A DNA stretch of 64,000 nucleotides from Sialis fuliginosa (taxonomy: Eukaryota > Arthropoda > Insecta > Megaloptera > Sialidae): contig OY540811.1 of assembly GCA_961205875.1 (NCBI GenBank), positions 15,617,248 through 15,681,247 of the forward strand. Direction: 5' to 3'. This document shows, piece by piece, positions 1 to 13,364 of the stretch. How positions within the stretch are numbered: position 1 is the first letter of the stretch; the number at the start of each line of letters is the position of its first letter. A program made the translations under genes and the position numbers. A model generated the notes under the pieces. That model had not been told where the DNA came from and made no database searches. It saw only the letters and a list, made by a program, of their open reading frames with translations.

Positions 1-1652
1 ATCTCAAACTGTCAATGTTTAGTCAAAACAATCAATCAATTTTAATAGCTGATTGACAAATGACATTTTCATATTTGCATTTGCAAATGTAAGCTAGGTC
101 ATAAATAGAAATGGAAAATTATGGATATGTTGTGAACATGCTTCCAGAATATTTATATGTATTTTAGAAGCACACAGAGTTACATGAGTAATTAAAGCTT
201 ATCTACTCTTACATTTTGAACCGTTTATTTTTTCATTTAGTTAATTAAAATACTAAAATAGAGTAGACCGAGGCGAATCGGATAAAAAAAGATTTGATAC
301 CGTTTTAAGTTGTTTCAATTTTTAAACACATAAGTATTCTTATCATGTCTCATCTGCGATGTATTTACGCAACGAAGAAAATCGCCACTAAAACAATTTT
401 GCGTAGTATTTAATTTTGGGACGATTCAAATAATTCTCGTCAGTAAAATTTTTTTGTTGTGAAATCTTAAATTTTATGATTGCATATTATTTTATTACAA
501 AAAAACTTTATTTACTTTTTCGTCATTAAAATTGATCCGATTCACCCTGTTCTACCCTATATTGCAGTATTAATAAAAAAAATGATAAAATACTTATTTT
601 AATACGTTTGTACCTACTATATTTTGTTTTGTTTTCAGCACACGATGAAAAAATTTATTTGATGTATTTAATATTTTTTTTAATTAATGTATTATTTTAT
701 TTAATTTTCATTATTTATTAATAAAAGTTCATAGATTTTGTTTAAACCATGCTTGTAATTATTTGGGATTTTTAAGTCTATACAATGTTTTTCAGGTAGT
801 TAATATAACCCATTTTGATAGTTTTTTAGAATTTTTGTCGATCTGCTTGTTACGAGGAAACTCGAAAACTACTAAACCGATTTTTAGGCGATATATTTTT
901 GTAACGAAATTTACAAAATGCAATGATTTTGACAGCATTTTCTTCATATGTGTTATAACGCCAACCCTATCATAAATATGTTAATTTATGAGATGACACT
1001 AATATATAAAATATAAAATTTTCAAAATTTATTCCTCAGAAAAATATCGTTTAAAATTTATTATCCACATAAAACCTTATATTGTAATTTTATATGATTC
1101 CAGTTCACTGAATTTTATATGAAAAGATCATTAAATTATTATTTAAACTGTTTATAATAGCCTTTATAAAACTCACTCTCTTTGTTGTCAAAAAAATAAA
1201 ATAATACCACATAAGTAAACATTCTGTAAACTCTTTTCAGCATCTGTATTCATAAAGTGTATTTTTTTTTTCGAAACTCTTTTGAAAACAAAAGAAAAAT
1301 ATCATCAAATACTTCAGGAAGATAGAATTACATGAAACGCGTCGAGATATTTCAAGCGAAAAAAATTATTTGTGTGCTAGAAAATGTATGTGAATTTATA
1401 GCAAATAGACGTAATATATTCTGAAAAAAGGGAAACAGTATTTTAAAGAAGGTTAATTGAAATGAACCGTTATTTATATGGGAATTTATAGTGGTTTTTT
1501 CTCGCTTTTATTTACTTTGAACTTGTATTATCTATAAATTTTAGATATTATTTATACTGCGTAGAATATTTTTTCATTATTGTTATAAAAATATATATCA
1601 TTGTAAATGTATTATACCTTTATAAATCAACGTATCGTTTTCATTATAAAAC
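1..1652. other. AT-rich sequence, nothing supported
   Basis: No exon-like composition, splice-linked frame or clear inverted repeat was recognised. A phrase around 853-890 (acgaggaaactcg then aaactactaaaccga) resembles worn repeat sequence found elsewhere in the window. Confidence 0.5.
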
Positions 1653-1966
1653 CTAGCTGTGCCCGCGGCTTTGCTCGCGTGGACTGAAAAATTATTGTTT
1701 AGGATTTAAAAAAAATATAGTTGAATTATTTTAGATCGTTTTATTCTATACAATTTTATACTACATTATATTGTTCAATATTTAACGCACGCTGACGGTA
1801 AACTTTTTTCCGATTTGATTTACTATTATCATCACACTAATGTAACAAAATATAAACTAAAACCTGAGTAAAGAACATAGGTATCTACGAATTTAAAAAA
1901 ATCGAGTGATAAGCGCACTAACGGACAGACAGACAGAGAGATGTTGCATTTTATAATATATATAAA
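1653..1966 (-). mobile_element. Helitron-like non-autonomous element
   Basis: Read on the minus strand it runs from a TATA-rich start through a GTCTGTCTGTCCG tract to GCCGCGGGCACAGCTAG at 1653. A short CGCG/CGCGG stem just before a CTAG end is the Helitron 3' signature. A second copy lies at 12780-13088 and a truncated start at 63947. The right boundary is approximate. Confidence 0.5.
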
Positions 1967-2680
1967 TGAAAGGTGCTAGTCGACGTAAAAAGCGTCGATA
2001 TGATCCATGTTATTTTCATGACACACATTTTACTAGAAAATACGTACAAATCTACATCAATACGAAAATTATTTTACTCTCCAATAAACTAATAAAAATA
2101 GCTAAAGTTAAAAAGTTTGAATCAAAGTCATTTTTCAACCTACTATGTATATACATAAAAATAAATAATCTAACGTATATAAACTTTAGAGGTTTTTTAT
2201 GTTTGTAAATAAATATCATTATTTACAAACATAAAATATTAAATTTTCCATTAATTAAACAAAACACTTTATTAAATATTTATCAAACATGAAATGGAAA
2301 AGAAAGATAAAAATAAATAAGTACATAAAACGACAAAGAATATCCAGGTTTCATGTAACTCGAATAATTGATGATATTTAGGAATATATCAACAAGGCAA
2401 TTAGCTTACATTTTGTGTACTTTTACCATCTCTCTGAAATACTATCACAATATGTAGATCGACGGCGTCTCTTAGACTCTCAAAGCTTTACCTAAACTGA
2501 TCGACTAAAATTGAAAATAACAAGAATTCCTTTTCACGGTAAATAAAACACGTTTGTGTGGTGCGTGCTTACTGCAGGGTTGGGTTTATTTATTCATGAG
2601 CATATATTAAAAACCACTCAGGAGCCAGTGTGATTAATTTTAAATTGTTGGTATTAGATTAACGCATTTTGTATTATAAA

Positions 2681-3223
2681 TAGAGATTGGAAAAATAGTT
2701 TTTCAACTATTGCGAAAAATGTAACTATTGTAACTTTTATTACATATCTCCATCGATTTCAGAAAACTGGTTTGATTGAACCCAATTTGAAATCAACTAT
2801 TTGCAACTATTTTACCTTTCCAACTATTTTTAAACTATTTGCCTTTTTTTTATTCAACGTTAAAAATTTTGTAGTTTTATATATTTTTACAAATACATTC
2901 TGTCTATTATACAGATATTTTAAGAGATATTTATGTTGTGTTTTTACATATTTATTTGTTTTTCCTTTTTTTTTTTTTTAGCTTCTAGATTCACATAACA
3001 TGTTTTCCTCGAAAATTTCAGATTTGACACTTTTTACTAATACGTTAATGTCACTAAATATTGATTAAATCGAAAAAAAATTTATTATTGTAAAAAAATT
3101 TGTAACTATTTCACAACTATTTTGATTAAAAAAAACTAGGTATTTGCCAACTATTTTACAGAAAAAAAATCAACTATATAGTAACTATTTCATTAAAAAT
3201 AACAACTATTTTTCCAATCTCTA
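2681..3223. mobile_element. Complete hAT-type MITE
   Basis: The terminal inverted repeats are TAGAGATTGGAAAAATAGTT and its complement. The element is flanked by a perfect 8-bp target duplication, ATTATAAA (2673-2680 and 3224-3231), which is diagnostic for hAT-type insertion. It is 543 bp long, filled with AACTATT-like repeats, and has no transposase. An open frame inside at 2772-2981 is incidental. A fragment of the same family starts at 28054. Confidence 0.85.
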
Positions 3224-3344
3224 ATTATAAAGAATTCCACTTTTTTATAAAAACTATATAAAATCACTCTAAATATAAGGTATCATCCAAGACGAGGTTG
3301 TATTAACGCTCCGTTAGGCGCCCGGATTATATACATAAACTGTT

Positions 3345-3950
3345 ACAACCAGGGACTTGAACCTGAATCTGAACTCGAACCCGAAACCCGAAAAAACCCG
3401 TATTTTTCATTAACCTGAACCCGAACCGAACCGTTATTTTCAGTCAACGAATCTGAACCTGAATCCGAACCTTTTCATGGATAACCGGTAACCATTTTTA
3501 AAAGGTTCAATAAATTATTTTTAATATTTTTCTCCAATGATTTTTAAAAGAGATTATAAAATGAAATAACTGAAAATCTGTTTGAATTTTATGGTATAAT
3601 GTGAGTTATCAAGTCAACTACTAAAATTTACATATTTTTTACTTTTTTTTAAATTCTATAATTGAATTACATTTCAATTTGAAAAAAATATCTGAAAAGT
3701 AGAGATTTCAATCTTAAAAATGTAATTTTATTTTTTGTCTTTTTTTCTAGACGTATTTTAATAGCTATTAATGCCTTGTTATTTTTTTTCAGTAAATGTT
3801 TATTATTTGTTAATTATAATTTCTTTTTCGAACAAAATAGTTTTCTTTCAAATTCAAACTTGAATCCGAACCCGAATCTGAACCCTAAAAAAATAACGGT
3901 TTTTGAACCCAAATAGTTTGCATCATACTAAACCCAAACCCGAACTTGCT
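3345..3950. repeat. Degenerate GAACCC/GAATCT-rich repeat
   Basis: Two blocks (about 3345-3480 and 3850-3945) hold imperfect hexamers of the type GAACCC, GAATCT and GAACCT, facing a ~370-base AT-rich middle. This looks like a non-autonomous DNA element with repeat-rich ends, but boundaries and class are not clear. Confidence 0.4.
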
Positions 3951-4293
3951 TTCAAAAATAATCATATTTGTAGCATTCTTTGACCTTTGGATATTAGGAA
4001 GCAAGACTTTTAATATCTATTGCAAGTTTTAAATGATACCAAGTTGTGGCTATTTATTTTTTACAATTGTTCTTACAGGGAGAAAGAAAAAATATATGTA
4101 GATTTATATCATTGTTGCAATGGTTCAATAATAAATATCAATTCTGTCCGCTATATAAACGGAAAAGAGAAGAAATGATGATAAAATTGAAAAATAAAAA
4201 AATTGATACCAAAAATCTAAAATCCATTCTCACAAATAAAAATTCCTACAACGATATTATGGATTTTATCAAAGAAACCAATATTAACATATA

Positions 4294-4295
4294 AG

Positions 4296-4326
<31 letters not shown>

Positions 4327-4480
4327 AAATAAATTAAAAAAAAAAAAATAAAAAAAAAAATAAATAAATAAATAAATAAATAAACAAATAAATAAATAAA
4401 ATAAAATAAAACAAAATAATAAAATAAAAAACGAATTAACCATATAAATAATTCAAAACAAATAATGTTTAAAAAAAAAA
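4294..4480. repeat. A-rich and (AAAT)n low-complexity tract
   Basis: Runs of A and AAAT units. It directly follows the stop of an unrecognised lysine-rich 82-codon frame (4046-4294, which would need a GTG start). An A-rich tail after a frame could mark a retroposed 3' end, but no family was recognised. Confidence 0.7.
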
Positions 4481-4487
4481 AAAAAAA

Positions 4488-4850
4488 TTTATGTTTACCT
4501 CAACCTAAGTGATCCCACATCAAACTCCATGATTCCCGGCCCCCTTGTTTGTAATAACCCCCCATGATCGGCCCATTGGGAACCTCCTTTCCATCTTGTG
4601 TCCCTGTCTAAGATACCACACCCGACAGACAATAAGACGACTTGACCAACTACAATTAACTTAAAAAAATTTAGATTGGACAATATCACGAAGGAGCTGT
4701 CAGAAGAGGAAGAAATCCAGCTGACAAGAAATTTATTTATAAAAAAAAAAATAAATATCAAATTTAAAATGTTGTCAACGCTCGTAATATCTTGAGATTT
4801 AAACTTCGATATAACAATATCCTGCACTGATGACCTACCTGTTGCAGGTC
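4488..4850 (-). repeat. Unclassified GC-richer repeat-like block
   Basis: It contains tracts such as ggcccccttg and ccatgatcggcccattgg and a minus-strand open frame (4495-4827) reading GGSQWADHGGLLQTRGPGI. The text resembles the 3' part of a LINE, but I cannot name the family. Confidence 0.3.
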
Positions 4851-7800
4851 AAATACAAAAAAGTCAATAACAGGCTCTATAAAAATCTTAGAATTGCGAA
4901 AGATTTCGAAACGTAATATAGGCTTCAAACGTTTTACCAACCTAAATATTTTATATTATGTAGTTTATATTTACATATTTATAAGTTTAAGAGAACGCGT
5001 AATATTAGAAGTGGATACAATTTTATTCTTGGCTTCTGTGTGTAAGCTCCGTTATTATGGTGATCATCTCAAGCAATGTTTCGACACTTATTGCAAAAAT
5101 TACATTATTAGACATGTAATACTGTGTTCCTTCACTATTTCGCTAGCGAGTATGTATCTTTTGCCTTTTTGTTTTGTCACTGATTTCATTGTGGATTTCA
5201 TCCTACTAAAATCGGCTCAGTAGTAATTCAGTGTGTAATGTTACTGCTCACCCCTTTGATTGAGTAACACAATGATACATAGACTAAACTTATTTAATAC
5301 TTTTAGAAGTAACACTGAAAGTCCCAGCAAAATTGATTGTCATTTCCAAGCCTAGTCAAAACAAGAAAACAGGCAGACAAAAAATCTTATTAATATTGTC
5401 TACAATTCTACACTATCTTTTTTATTTCTATGTAGTAACAGTTCAAATATGTAGATAGTTTAAAAAATTGAAACTATTTTAATTTTAACAAATAAAAGAA
5501 ATTTTTATTTGTTTTTTTCTTAAAATCAGTACAAAATTTTAATCAGTACCTTCGGAAACAATATTGTATTTAAAAAAATAAGTAGGTATTTTTTGTTACT
5601 TTAATCTCAACTATTTAAAAATTACAACATATTGCCTAATTTTGGTAATCAAAAGATCTTGTCATAAATAATAACTTTTACCATTACATCAAAATTATTT
5701 ATACTAGACGAACAGAATCGATATAGATTTTAGTATGTAAATGTTATGGATACTTTTCAGTAATTGCTATTATTAAAATAGTTATATATCTCAGACAAGA
5801 TTTATTACTACTATTGAAACATTGAAAACAAATAGTAAATACTACCTAATTGTAAGTAAGAATAAACACTCAGCAGTACCTCTTATTCCTTCCATTTATC
5901 AACGACCGATATTTTTAGCTAATATTCAAACAGCCATTAATCGGTGAAATGTAAATCTGACAAAAATATGTATAGAATCTTTTTTGTAGAGAATTTTTAC
6001 TATCTTTAATTTTTGACTATTTTTGCCATACAGTTAAAAGAAAGCCGAAAAAAATTATTCTTCAACCCGTTGAGACAACAGAACCCCGGTCGGGACAGAT
6101 ATTTGTATGCATCAGATAACACTAGAAACATGTTGCAGTAGGATTCATTTCTGAGCAGCATTGGACCAAATCCCCATTATCTTAACAATTTAACAATACC
6201 TACAATTATTTCAAAAAATGAAAATTCGTCTACTGAAAACAGTCCACGTTAGATAATATAAAAACAAAAAGAGTTGTTTTAAAATACAATTAATAGTCTA
6301 GACAAAAATAACAATAATAACTACATTATCTAGCTGCCTCCATACTCATAAATGTGTTTTATTCCAGTAAATAATAAACAAGATGATAAATAACAGCGTT
6401 TCTGTCAACATTACTTGATTCACCGTTGTGTTTTCTAAATGAAAATAAAAATTTATGTAGTGTAAATATCATAGGATATAGAACAAATAAATTTAATATG
6501 GAATGTGCTCAATTATCTGTGCTTTTGTAGATTAGATTACTGATCTGAAGAAGGGTTATCGCGAATTCTGAAATGTACATACTTTATATTTTAACACAAG
6601 AAAGTTTCTCATATTTTTATATAAAAAGACTCATAACTTTAAAAGAAACAAATAAATGTGAACAAAGCTCAAAAGATAAACAGCTATACCTGTGTAATGA
6701 TTTAATAAAAAAAAATAGTATAAAATGTTCACAGATAATACGATAAACTCTTCTTTTTAGCGTCGCTTCTTTAGATGACGAGATAGGGCAGGTTACAACG
6801 TGTAGACAGAAATGCTGATCTCTTTAATAGTAAGCACGACTAATATAAATGAAATGTTAAATATATGTTTTGTTATAAGTTTTGTGCAGTTGTATATAAT
6901 ATATTATATTATAAAGTTTACCTTTTTAAACTTTATTTTCAACGAAGTATTCTCACAATATTCCTTTGAACCTACTTGCGTTGGTAAAATAAACAAACTA
7001 CCTGAATTTCTCTGGTGACCCACATGAAAGTATATATTCTCTAAAAGAGAAAATTATAATCTCCATTTATGTAGGTATTTATTTTGGTGTAGTACATTTT
7101 CAATTTAAAAAAACAATTTTTTTCTTTGTGACGTGATGTCGATTAATCTGTACAGATTATTTAATACAGTAAAATAATAGAACGGTCTTTGGGCTAATAA
7201 GAGGTGTCCGATAAAACCGAAATTCGGTAATTATAATATAGTATTTTTTTCGAAAGCAAATGTTGAAAAATAAGTCAGCTAACCCGTTTGTTTATTTCAT
7301 AGAAAAATTATCTTCCATATGTCATAGATGTTTTTATCGTTTCTTTACTAAATAGTTAACATGTTTCTTTCAAAATATTGTCCAAAAATTTAGATATATA
7401 TATTTCAGAAGCGATAGTATTTAGTTCGTTTCAGGCAATTTCCACGATTACATTATTTAAAAAACAAATATTACTTGAAAAATAAAAATGTTTAATTTTA
7501 ATTTGCTAATAAATAAATTTTTTATGGATGGTTTTAATTTTTTTTCTTTGTATAGATCGATCATGAAAACAAATTTGAAAAACGTGTTAAAACTTTTCAG
7601 TAAGGTTTTCATGATAAAAACAATTATATTATTACCTAATTATAAACTCACTTCAAAAAGGGGGATGTTCTTAATTCAGCTAAGGATTTTTTTAATTAGT
7701 ATATACCTGTAAAAAATCTGACCATGAACTTTAAAGATACGTCACTTAAAATGGAAAAATAAAAAACTTATTAAGAAAAAATAAAACCGATTAAAACATT

Positions 7801-9579
7801 TTTTTGAAATCGATAAAAATCGTTCGAAAAAAACCGACTTCAAAAACTGTTAAATGTAATTATTAGGTATATGCTTTTCAGTGTTTTTATTTTTTCTTTA
7901 TTATTAAGTTCTTTCAAAAGTTTTTTACTTGGAGTGTTGATACTTCTGCAAGTATGTTAATTTTTTATATCAAAAAGCACCGTGGAAGTCTAAGAAATAA
8001 TTCACCGTAACTGAATCAACAGATACTTATTATTATTTAAATGTTATAGCTAATTATTAGTAGTTATCCAAAAAGGTGTAAACACAGATACAAAATCAAT
8101 ACTTATCACTATCATATACATTGTATATAGCATTAATTTAACAAATGCAATTTATACGTTTGAACAAATGCAAGCGATTCGGCATACCTATTTCACTATA
8201 AACATTAAACAACAATTAATATAATTACAACGAGTCTCTGTATTCAGCATGGTGAGAGTGCATGTTCAGTGTACACTAATTGAACTATAGTAGAGTTAGT
8301 GTAATTTTCCACCGCGATGAAAACTACAATGTTGTTGGTTTACCAATAAAGATGTAATGTGGAAAATTATTACCCTTTAAAGAGAGGTGACATAATTGTG
8401 TCTATACACTAACGTTTTATATATGTTATTTTTTTTATCTGAGCAATTTCGAAGAGACTAATTCAAAAGACATTTTAAGCTGGATTTAGATAGTTAATCC
8501 ATAAATAATATTGAAGGTCCAAATGGATTATTTTAATGAAAGCTAGAATGGAATCCTTTGATTTAAAATAACTAAATATTTTCATCATTGGCCAAATCTA
8601 CAATCAAAATATTTGCAAAAGGTTTTTTAATTGTTGTTTACGTAGTACACCGTTATAGATCGTTACTAGAGTACTTATTATTCATTCTTTAAAAATTTTA
8701 TTAATTGTAAAATTGCATACAAAAGTAACAATCTATTTACCTTTCTATGTATTTTAAAACAACTCATATACTTTTGCATTTCATTTACAAATTAATGAAA
8801 AGATTATACAGGACAATTGTATGAAAATACGTTAAAGTAAATGAAAAGAATATAAAAGAAAGTAGAATTGAATGTGGCAATATAACGTTTTCATAACACA
8901 GGCAAAAACACGTCTAATTTTAGATTCGTTTACGTGCTTTTTAACTCTTCGTGGAATTAGTTACTCTTTTCAGCCAGTACTCGCAGTTTTTTTAGGTCCA
9001 CTAAATATGCATTATTAAGTATACGCATGTATAGTTGAAATGGACATGAAACGAGTTCATTTTATTCCCTCGTGGTGTCGTTAAATGGAATATGTTCTTA
9101 TTTTAGATTTGAAAATATTGTAAACTCTTTACAAAATACTAAATAATGTACAAATACATATGAATATATTAACTGTATAATACATTCAGAAATAAGTGTT
9201 AGAATTATTAACTAATAGAATTTGACAATAAGATTCTTGTGTTTGATAGTCTGAATTAAAATCAGGCATGCAAATATTCTTAAATGATGTCAATTGATCC
9301 TCGGTCTAATAGTATGTACGATACACACTATATATAAGCTCTTATCAACTTATATAATCTACACTGAAGTTAGTTCTCAAGTAATTAATGCTTAAAATAT
9401 ATTGTTCTTATATGATTATGTTTTCGTCTATTGGATTGTTATTAATATTATTATTAATATATTAATATATACTTTTAATAATTATTTTTATTTTGACATC
9501 ATAATACAAACTCCTAATTTTTTCAAATTTTCTCACTAAAACTTTTGACTCTTAAAAAGTGCCAAAAAGTAAAAAAAAA
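4851..9579. other. AT-rich sequence, nothing supported
   Basis: No exon with matched splice sites, no RNA gene and no clear terminal repeats were found. Short open frames at 4894-5223, 6812-7018 and 7488-7712 have the Phe/Ile/Asn/Lys-rich make-up of translated AT-rich DNA and are not called. Confidence 0.5.
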
Positions 9580-10052
9580 TATCTGCCTTGGGAACCACGG
9601 GACTTTCTTATACCTAACCTACCTTAACCTAACAGTGAATTGTATACGTGATTCTTTGTTTATTAAAACATTTCTAACAAACTAACAAGAAAGAACAAAA
9701 TGAATAATTTTATATTTATATAACAAGTGATTTTTTTTAACGTAATAACTGAAAATGGATGTTTACTCTTGTAAATTTTTGGATTTTTGAATTATTTTTG
9801 AAATAAGAAAAAAATGTTTTAGATAAAAAATGTCGAGTATGTTATTATCTATAATTTATTCCCCATACATTTTTTTCCAACATTTATGATTTAGCCAGAA
9901 AGAATTTTTTTATGTATAATTATTTAGATTCACCTACACAGTTCACTCTCAGTATTACGTATAAGAAAGTCCCATTTTACCTACGGCAAATACACACACT
10001 GTTCAATCTATGTAATACGTATAAGAAAGTCCCATGACACTCATGGCAGATA
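9580..10052. mobile_element. Inverted-repeat element with GGGACTTTCTTATAC ends
   Basis: The left end reads atctgccttggg then gggactttcttatac; the right end is its complement, gtataagaaagtccc then catggcagat. A partial extra copy of the right end lies at about 9945-9990, and a diverged one at about 62960-63020. The layout suggests a foldback or MITE-type element. Confidence 0.55.
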
Positions 10053-10319
10053 TTTCTCCTCTGTTATGAACCATTTGAATTATAATAATTTTTTTTTTAA
10101 ATTCGTTTTTACAAAAAAATGAATAGAACATAAATTATAGATATAGATATTACCTACATTTTTTAACTTGATTATTTTTCTCTATTTCGCACTGTTTCAG
10201 AGTAATTTTAAAAATTAAAAAATCGACGTAGATAAACATCCGTATCCGGTTGAAAGATCGTTTTCAAAAATAGGACGTTTTCTTCCCAGCCAAAAATTAA
10301 TCTTAAATATAAAATATCA

Positions 10320-10606
10320 CCCTTCTACGATTTGTCGTATTTGAGTTACAGCGCTTACAGACAGACAGACAGTCAGACAGACGGACACACAGACATCATG
10401 GCGAAAATAGTCAGAATAGATTAAGGGAAGGTCAAAATAGATAATTCCGTCAAAATCCGAGGTTAAAAAAAAATCGACTTCACTATACTTACTTATACTA
10501 ATGTATATTTCATATAGGATGGTATAAGAAAGTAAAAATTATAACTCAGACAATATGTTTATTTCATGTTGTTCCTTTTTCCGACTTCGGTACGGTACAC
10601 TAAAAA
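10320..10606. repeat. Dispersed repeat with CAGA tract and cggtacggtacacta end
   Basis: A (CAGA)n tract is followed about 200 bases later by ccgacttcggtacggtacac. Similar ends occur at 14985-15015, 18870-18900 and 42125-42160, so this is one of several worn copies of the lepidopteran-style 'gttccgtac' repeats. Confidence 0.4.
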
Positions 10607-11574
10607 ATGAAAATTAGATATTATAATGACTACAACAAGAAATCTTTCCCGACTTATATTTTCTTCTTTGTATTCTCCCCAAACTCAAATTCTGGCCGCA
10701 CCATTGTATTAAATAATCAGATTAATACTGATAACATTCAAATCAATCGATTTTCAAAGGTTAAAAGGATAAGAGCCTCCCAAGTTTGGTCACAAATCAA
10801 TCTCAAAGCTGTGTGTGGACATCAATTAATTTAACAACTAACTGATCACTGTACTCTGGCTCCGAACTGGAATGCAACAGTTTATATTAGGGATTATGTC
10901 GACTGTAATGCATTGCACACAGAAACTAGTCGGTACTTGTTTTGCTTAATTGATTGATCCACGGTAATGAGGATTGTTGTTTCGAAAGAAATTAAAGAAC
11001 TTTAATTAATGTGTTTGTTATTTTAAATAATACTTACCACCGTGAACAATAATAATTGTTTTACAAAATATTCCCGGAAAAAAGGAATTCGATTAACGTA
11101 GGTAGATCAAATTAGATCCTATTTTACAAAATTTAGATCTTTACCGCTAACTTTATATCTATAATCTACATTGATTATAATAGATCTAATTAGAAAGAGA
11201 AGAACATCGATATGTTATTTTAAAGATCATAAAAAAGTATGAAACATTTGAAAAAACAATTTTTCATACATTCAACTGTTTAGAAAATATGGCGGTCTGG
11301 ATCAGCCTGTATATCATTACGAATTTTTGGTTTCAAATTTTAAATGAAAATCTTGAGATTGTAAAACGAATAAGGTACTGGCAACAGTCTTGGATCATAC
11401 TCCAGTGTTGGACTATTTTTTAATTAAATGTACTAAATTAGAAATATTGTTGATATTTGATTACTGCCATTAATTATAATTATTAACTATTATATTATCA
11501 TAGCATCTGCTTTATAATGTTTCAGATTTTACGATTCTCTATTTTATAACCTTTGTGTAGACCTACATATATTA

Positions 11575-11790
11575 TAGGAAATTGAATGCTCTACAAAAAA
11601 GAATCTATACAATTTTCACCTAACGTGTCGTTCTTCAGATATAATATCTTGAAAAAATAAATATTTTGGGATGTCTCCCCTCCACCTTACAAACGATTTT
11701 GATGATTTTGAAATGGGGCCGTCCTTAAACCTAACTCAACCATTCAACCAAACATTAATATCGGTTCAGTGGTTCAGAAGTTATGCGTGT

Positions 11791-11832
<42 letters not shown>

Positions 11833-11990
11833 CAGACAGACAGACACGGAACGAAAAATGTTTGTCTTGACCTGAAAAGGAAAGATCAATTTGAAATTGA
11901 AATCAGAGAACAATTTTTTTGTCTAATTTTAAAACGATCATAAAGCTTCTCGTATCTTCGATATTACGAGGAAGCAAAATTAAAGTTCCT
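11575..11990. repeat. Dispersed repeat copy 1 with (CA)n microsatellite
   Basis: It shares the phrases aattgaatgctctac, aaaaaagaatctatac and ggttcagtgg with a copy at 54378-54590. A (CA)n tract at about 11793-11830 runs into a CAGA tract. The 90-codon open frame at 11671-11943 is made by this repeat and is not a gene. Confidence 0.5.
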
Positions 11991-12779
11991 GGAATAATAT
12001 CATCAGCTGGAAAAAAAGGCTGTGGAATTTATTACTTGCCAACTGTAAAAATCAAATGACAATTTGTTGAGCCCTGCTAATTATTTTCTGCCTTCATCCA
12101 TCATAAGCGTGCAGAAAAAAATTGTGATCCACTGCTATATTCATTATTATATAAAAATGTTGCCACTTATATTTTAAATAACAAATTCATACTTAATTCG
12201 ATTATACGTAGAAATGGCAGACTAATTAAATATTTAATCTAAAGTAATAAGAGAAACCCAAGAATTTATATCATCTTATTTACGTTTTAATTTTTAATTT
12301 CCCTCTTGGAGCTTGAGAAATTAACAATTAACAAACTGAAATGAGAAAGTAACGTTCGAGACAAAGTTATCAAACTTTCTCAAAATAGACAACACACATT
12401 TAAAACTGTGACATGTTGTTCAAATGCTATCACATATTATCTTTAAATCGTATTTGTATTATTTATTTAAAACTAAAACAGTGTTGGTTTCCTTTAGTTC
12501 TGGATTTGCTTTCGCTTTGTGTTATTAAATATGTAAGGGAAAGTCCCGTAAATTGGGGTGTTATTTCTCTATTTTATGTAATGTAGCAATATTTCTTAGT
12601 CGAAAAGAAAAGATACAAGATACTTTTAAAGCATAATTTATAAAATGTTAACCCTCGAGGGTGTACAAGTTATTCATTATATATTAATGTTTGAATGTTT
12701 ACTAGTCACTGATATCATTTTTTGCTTAAGCTGCTATTTCCCGTACAACATTATTACCCTACATACATATAATAAACTA

Positions 12780-13088
12780 TATAGCTGTCCCAACGGCTTC
12801 GCTCACCTAAATATAAAAGTTAGATATATGGTATTGTGTAGTATATTTTACTCTACACAATTCTTTACTACATTATATTGTTCAATTTCAACGATTTAAG
12901 CAGTGTATTGCAAAAGAGCGCGCTGGAGGTACCCTTTTTCCAACATGATTTACTATTATCGTTATTGCTTATTCCTTAACGTAACAAATATATACTCATA
13001 TCTATACTTAAATCTGGACAAAAAACATATATATATATGAATTTAAAAAAACACGTACAGACAGACAGAAAGACGTTGCGTTTTATAA
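12780..13088 (-). mobile_element. Second Helitron-like element copy
   Basis: It aligns along its length with the copy at 1653-1966, sharing tactacattatattgttca, gatttactattatc and the final ACAGACAGACAG tract. It is more worn at its CTAG end. It is followed immediately by (ATA)n aagctttattt, which looks like the tail of a separate insertion. Confidence 0.5.
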
Positions 13089-13202
13089 TAATAATAATAA
13101 AGCTTTATTTCAAAAAAACCAAATTAATGGTGTAAAATGAGTCGTAAAAGAGATTAACAAGAGTTAAACAAGAGAACAATAAAACCATACATGTATATAT
13201 AA

Positions 13203-13364
13203 GGAGGTGAGTTCCAAAACTTTATTAAATATTATGATTAATTGTAAGTGAATTTTGCCCAAAAGTGACATAATAATATGAAAGAATGCCAAAAATTCTT
13301 TTAAAATCCACTGATATCTCGATTTTTTTTTAAATGGAACGAACGAGTTTTAGAACTCACCTCA
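13203..13364. mobile_element. Short foldback MITE
   Basis: The ends are gaggtgagttccaaaactt and its near-complement aagttttagaactcacctc-like sequence, about 160 bp apart, flanked by TATA-rich DNA. No coding capacity. Confidence 0.55.

Noticed and set aside
11671-11943. 90-codon + strand frame with a His-Thr run
   Set aside because: The His-Thr run is a translated (CA)n microsatellite inside a dispersed repeat that recurs at 54378.
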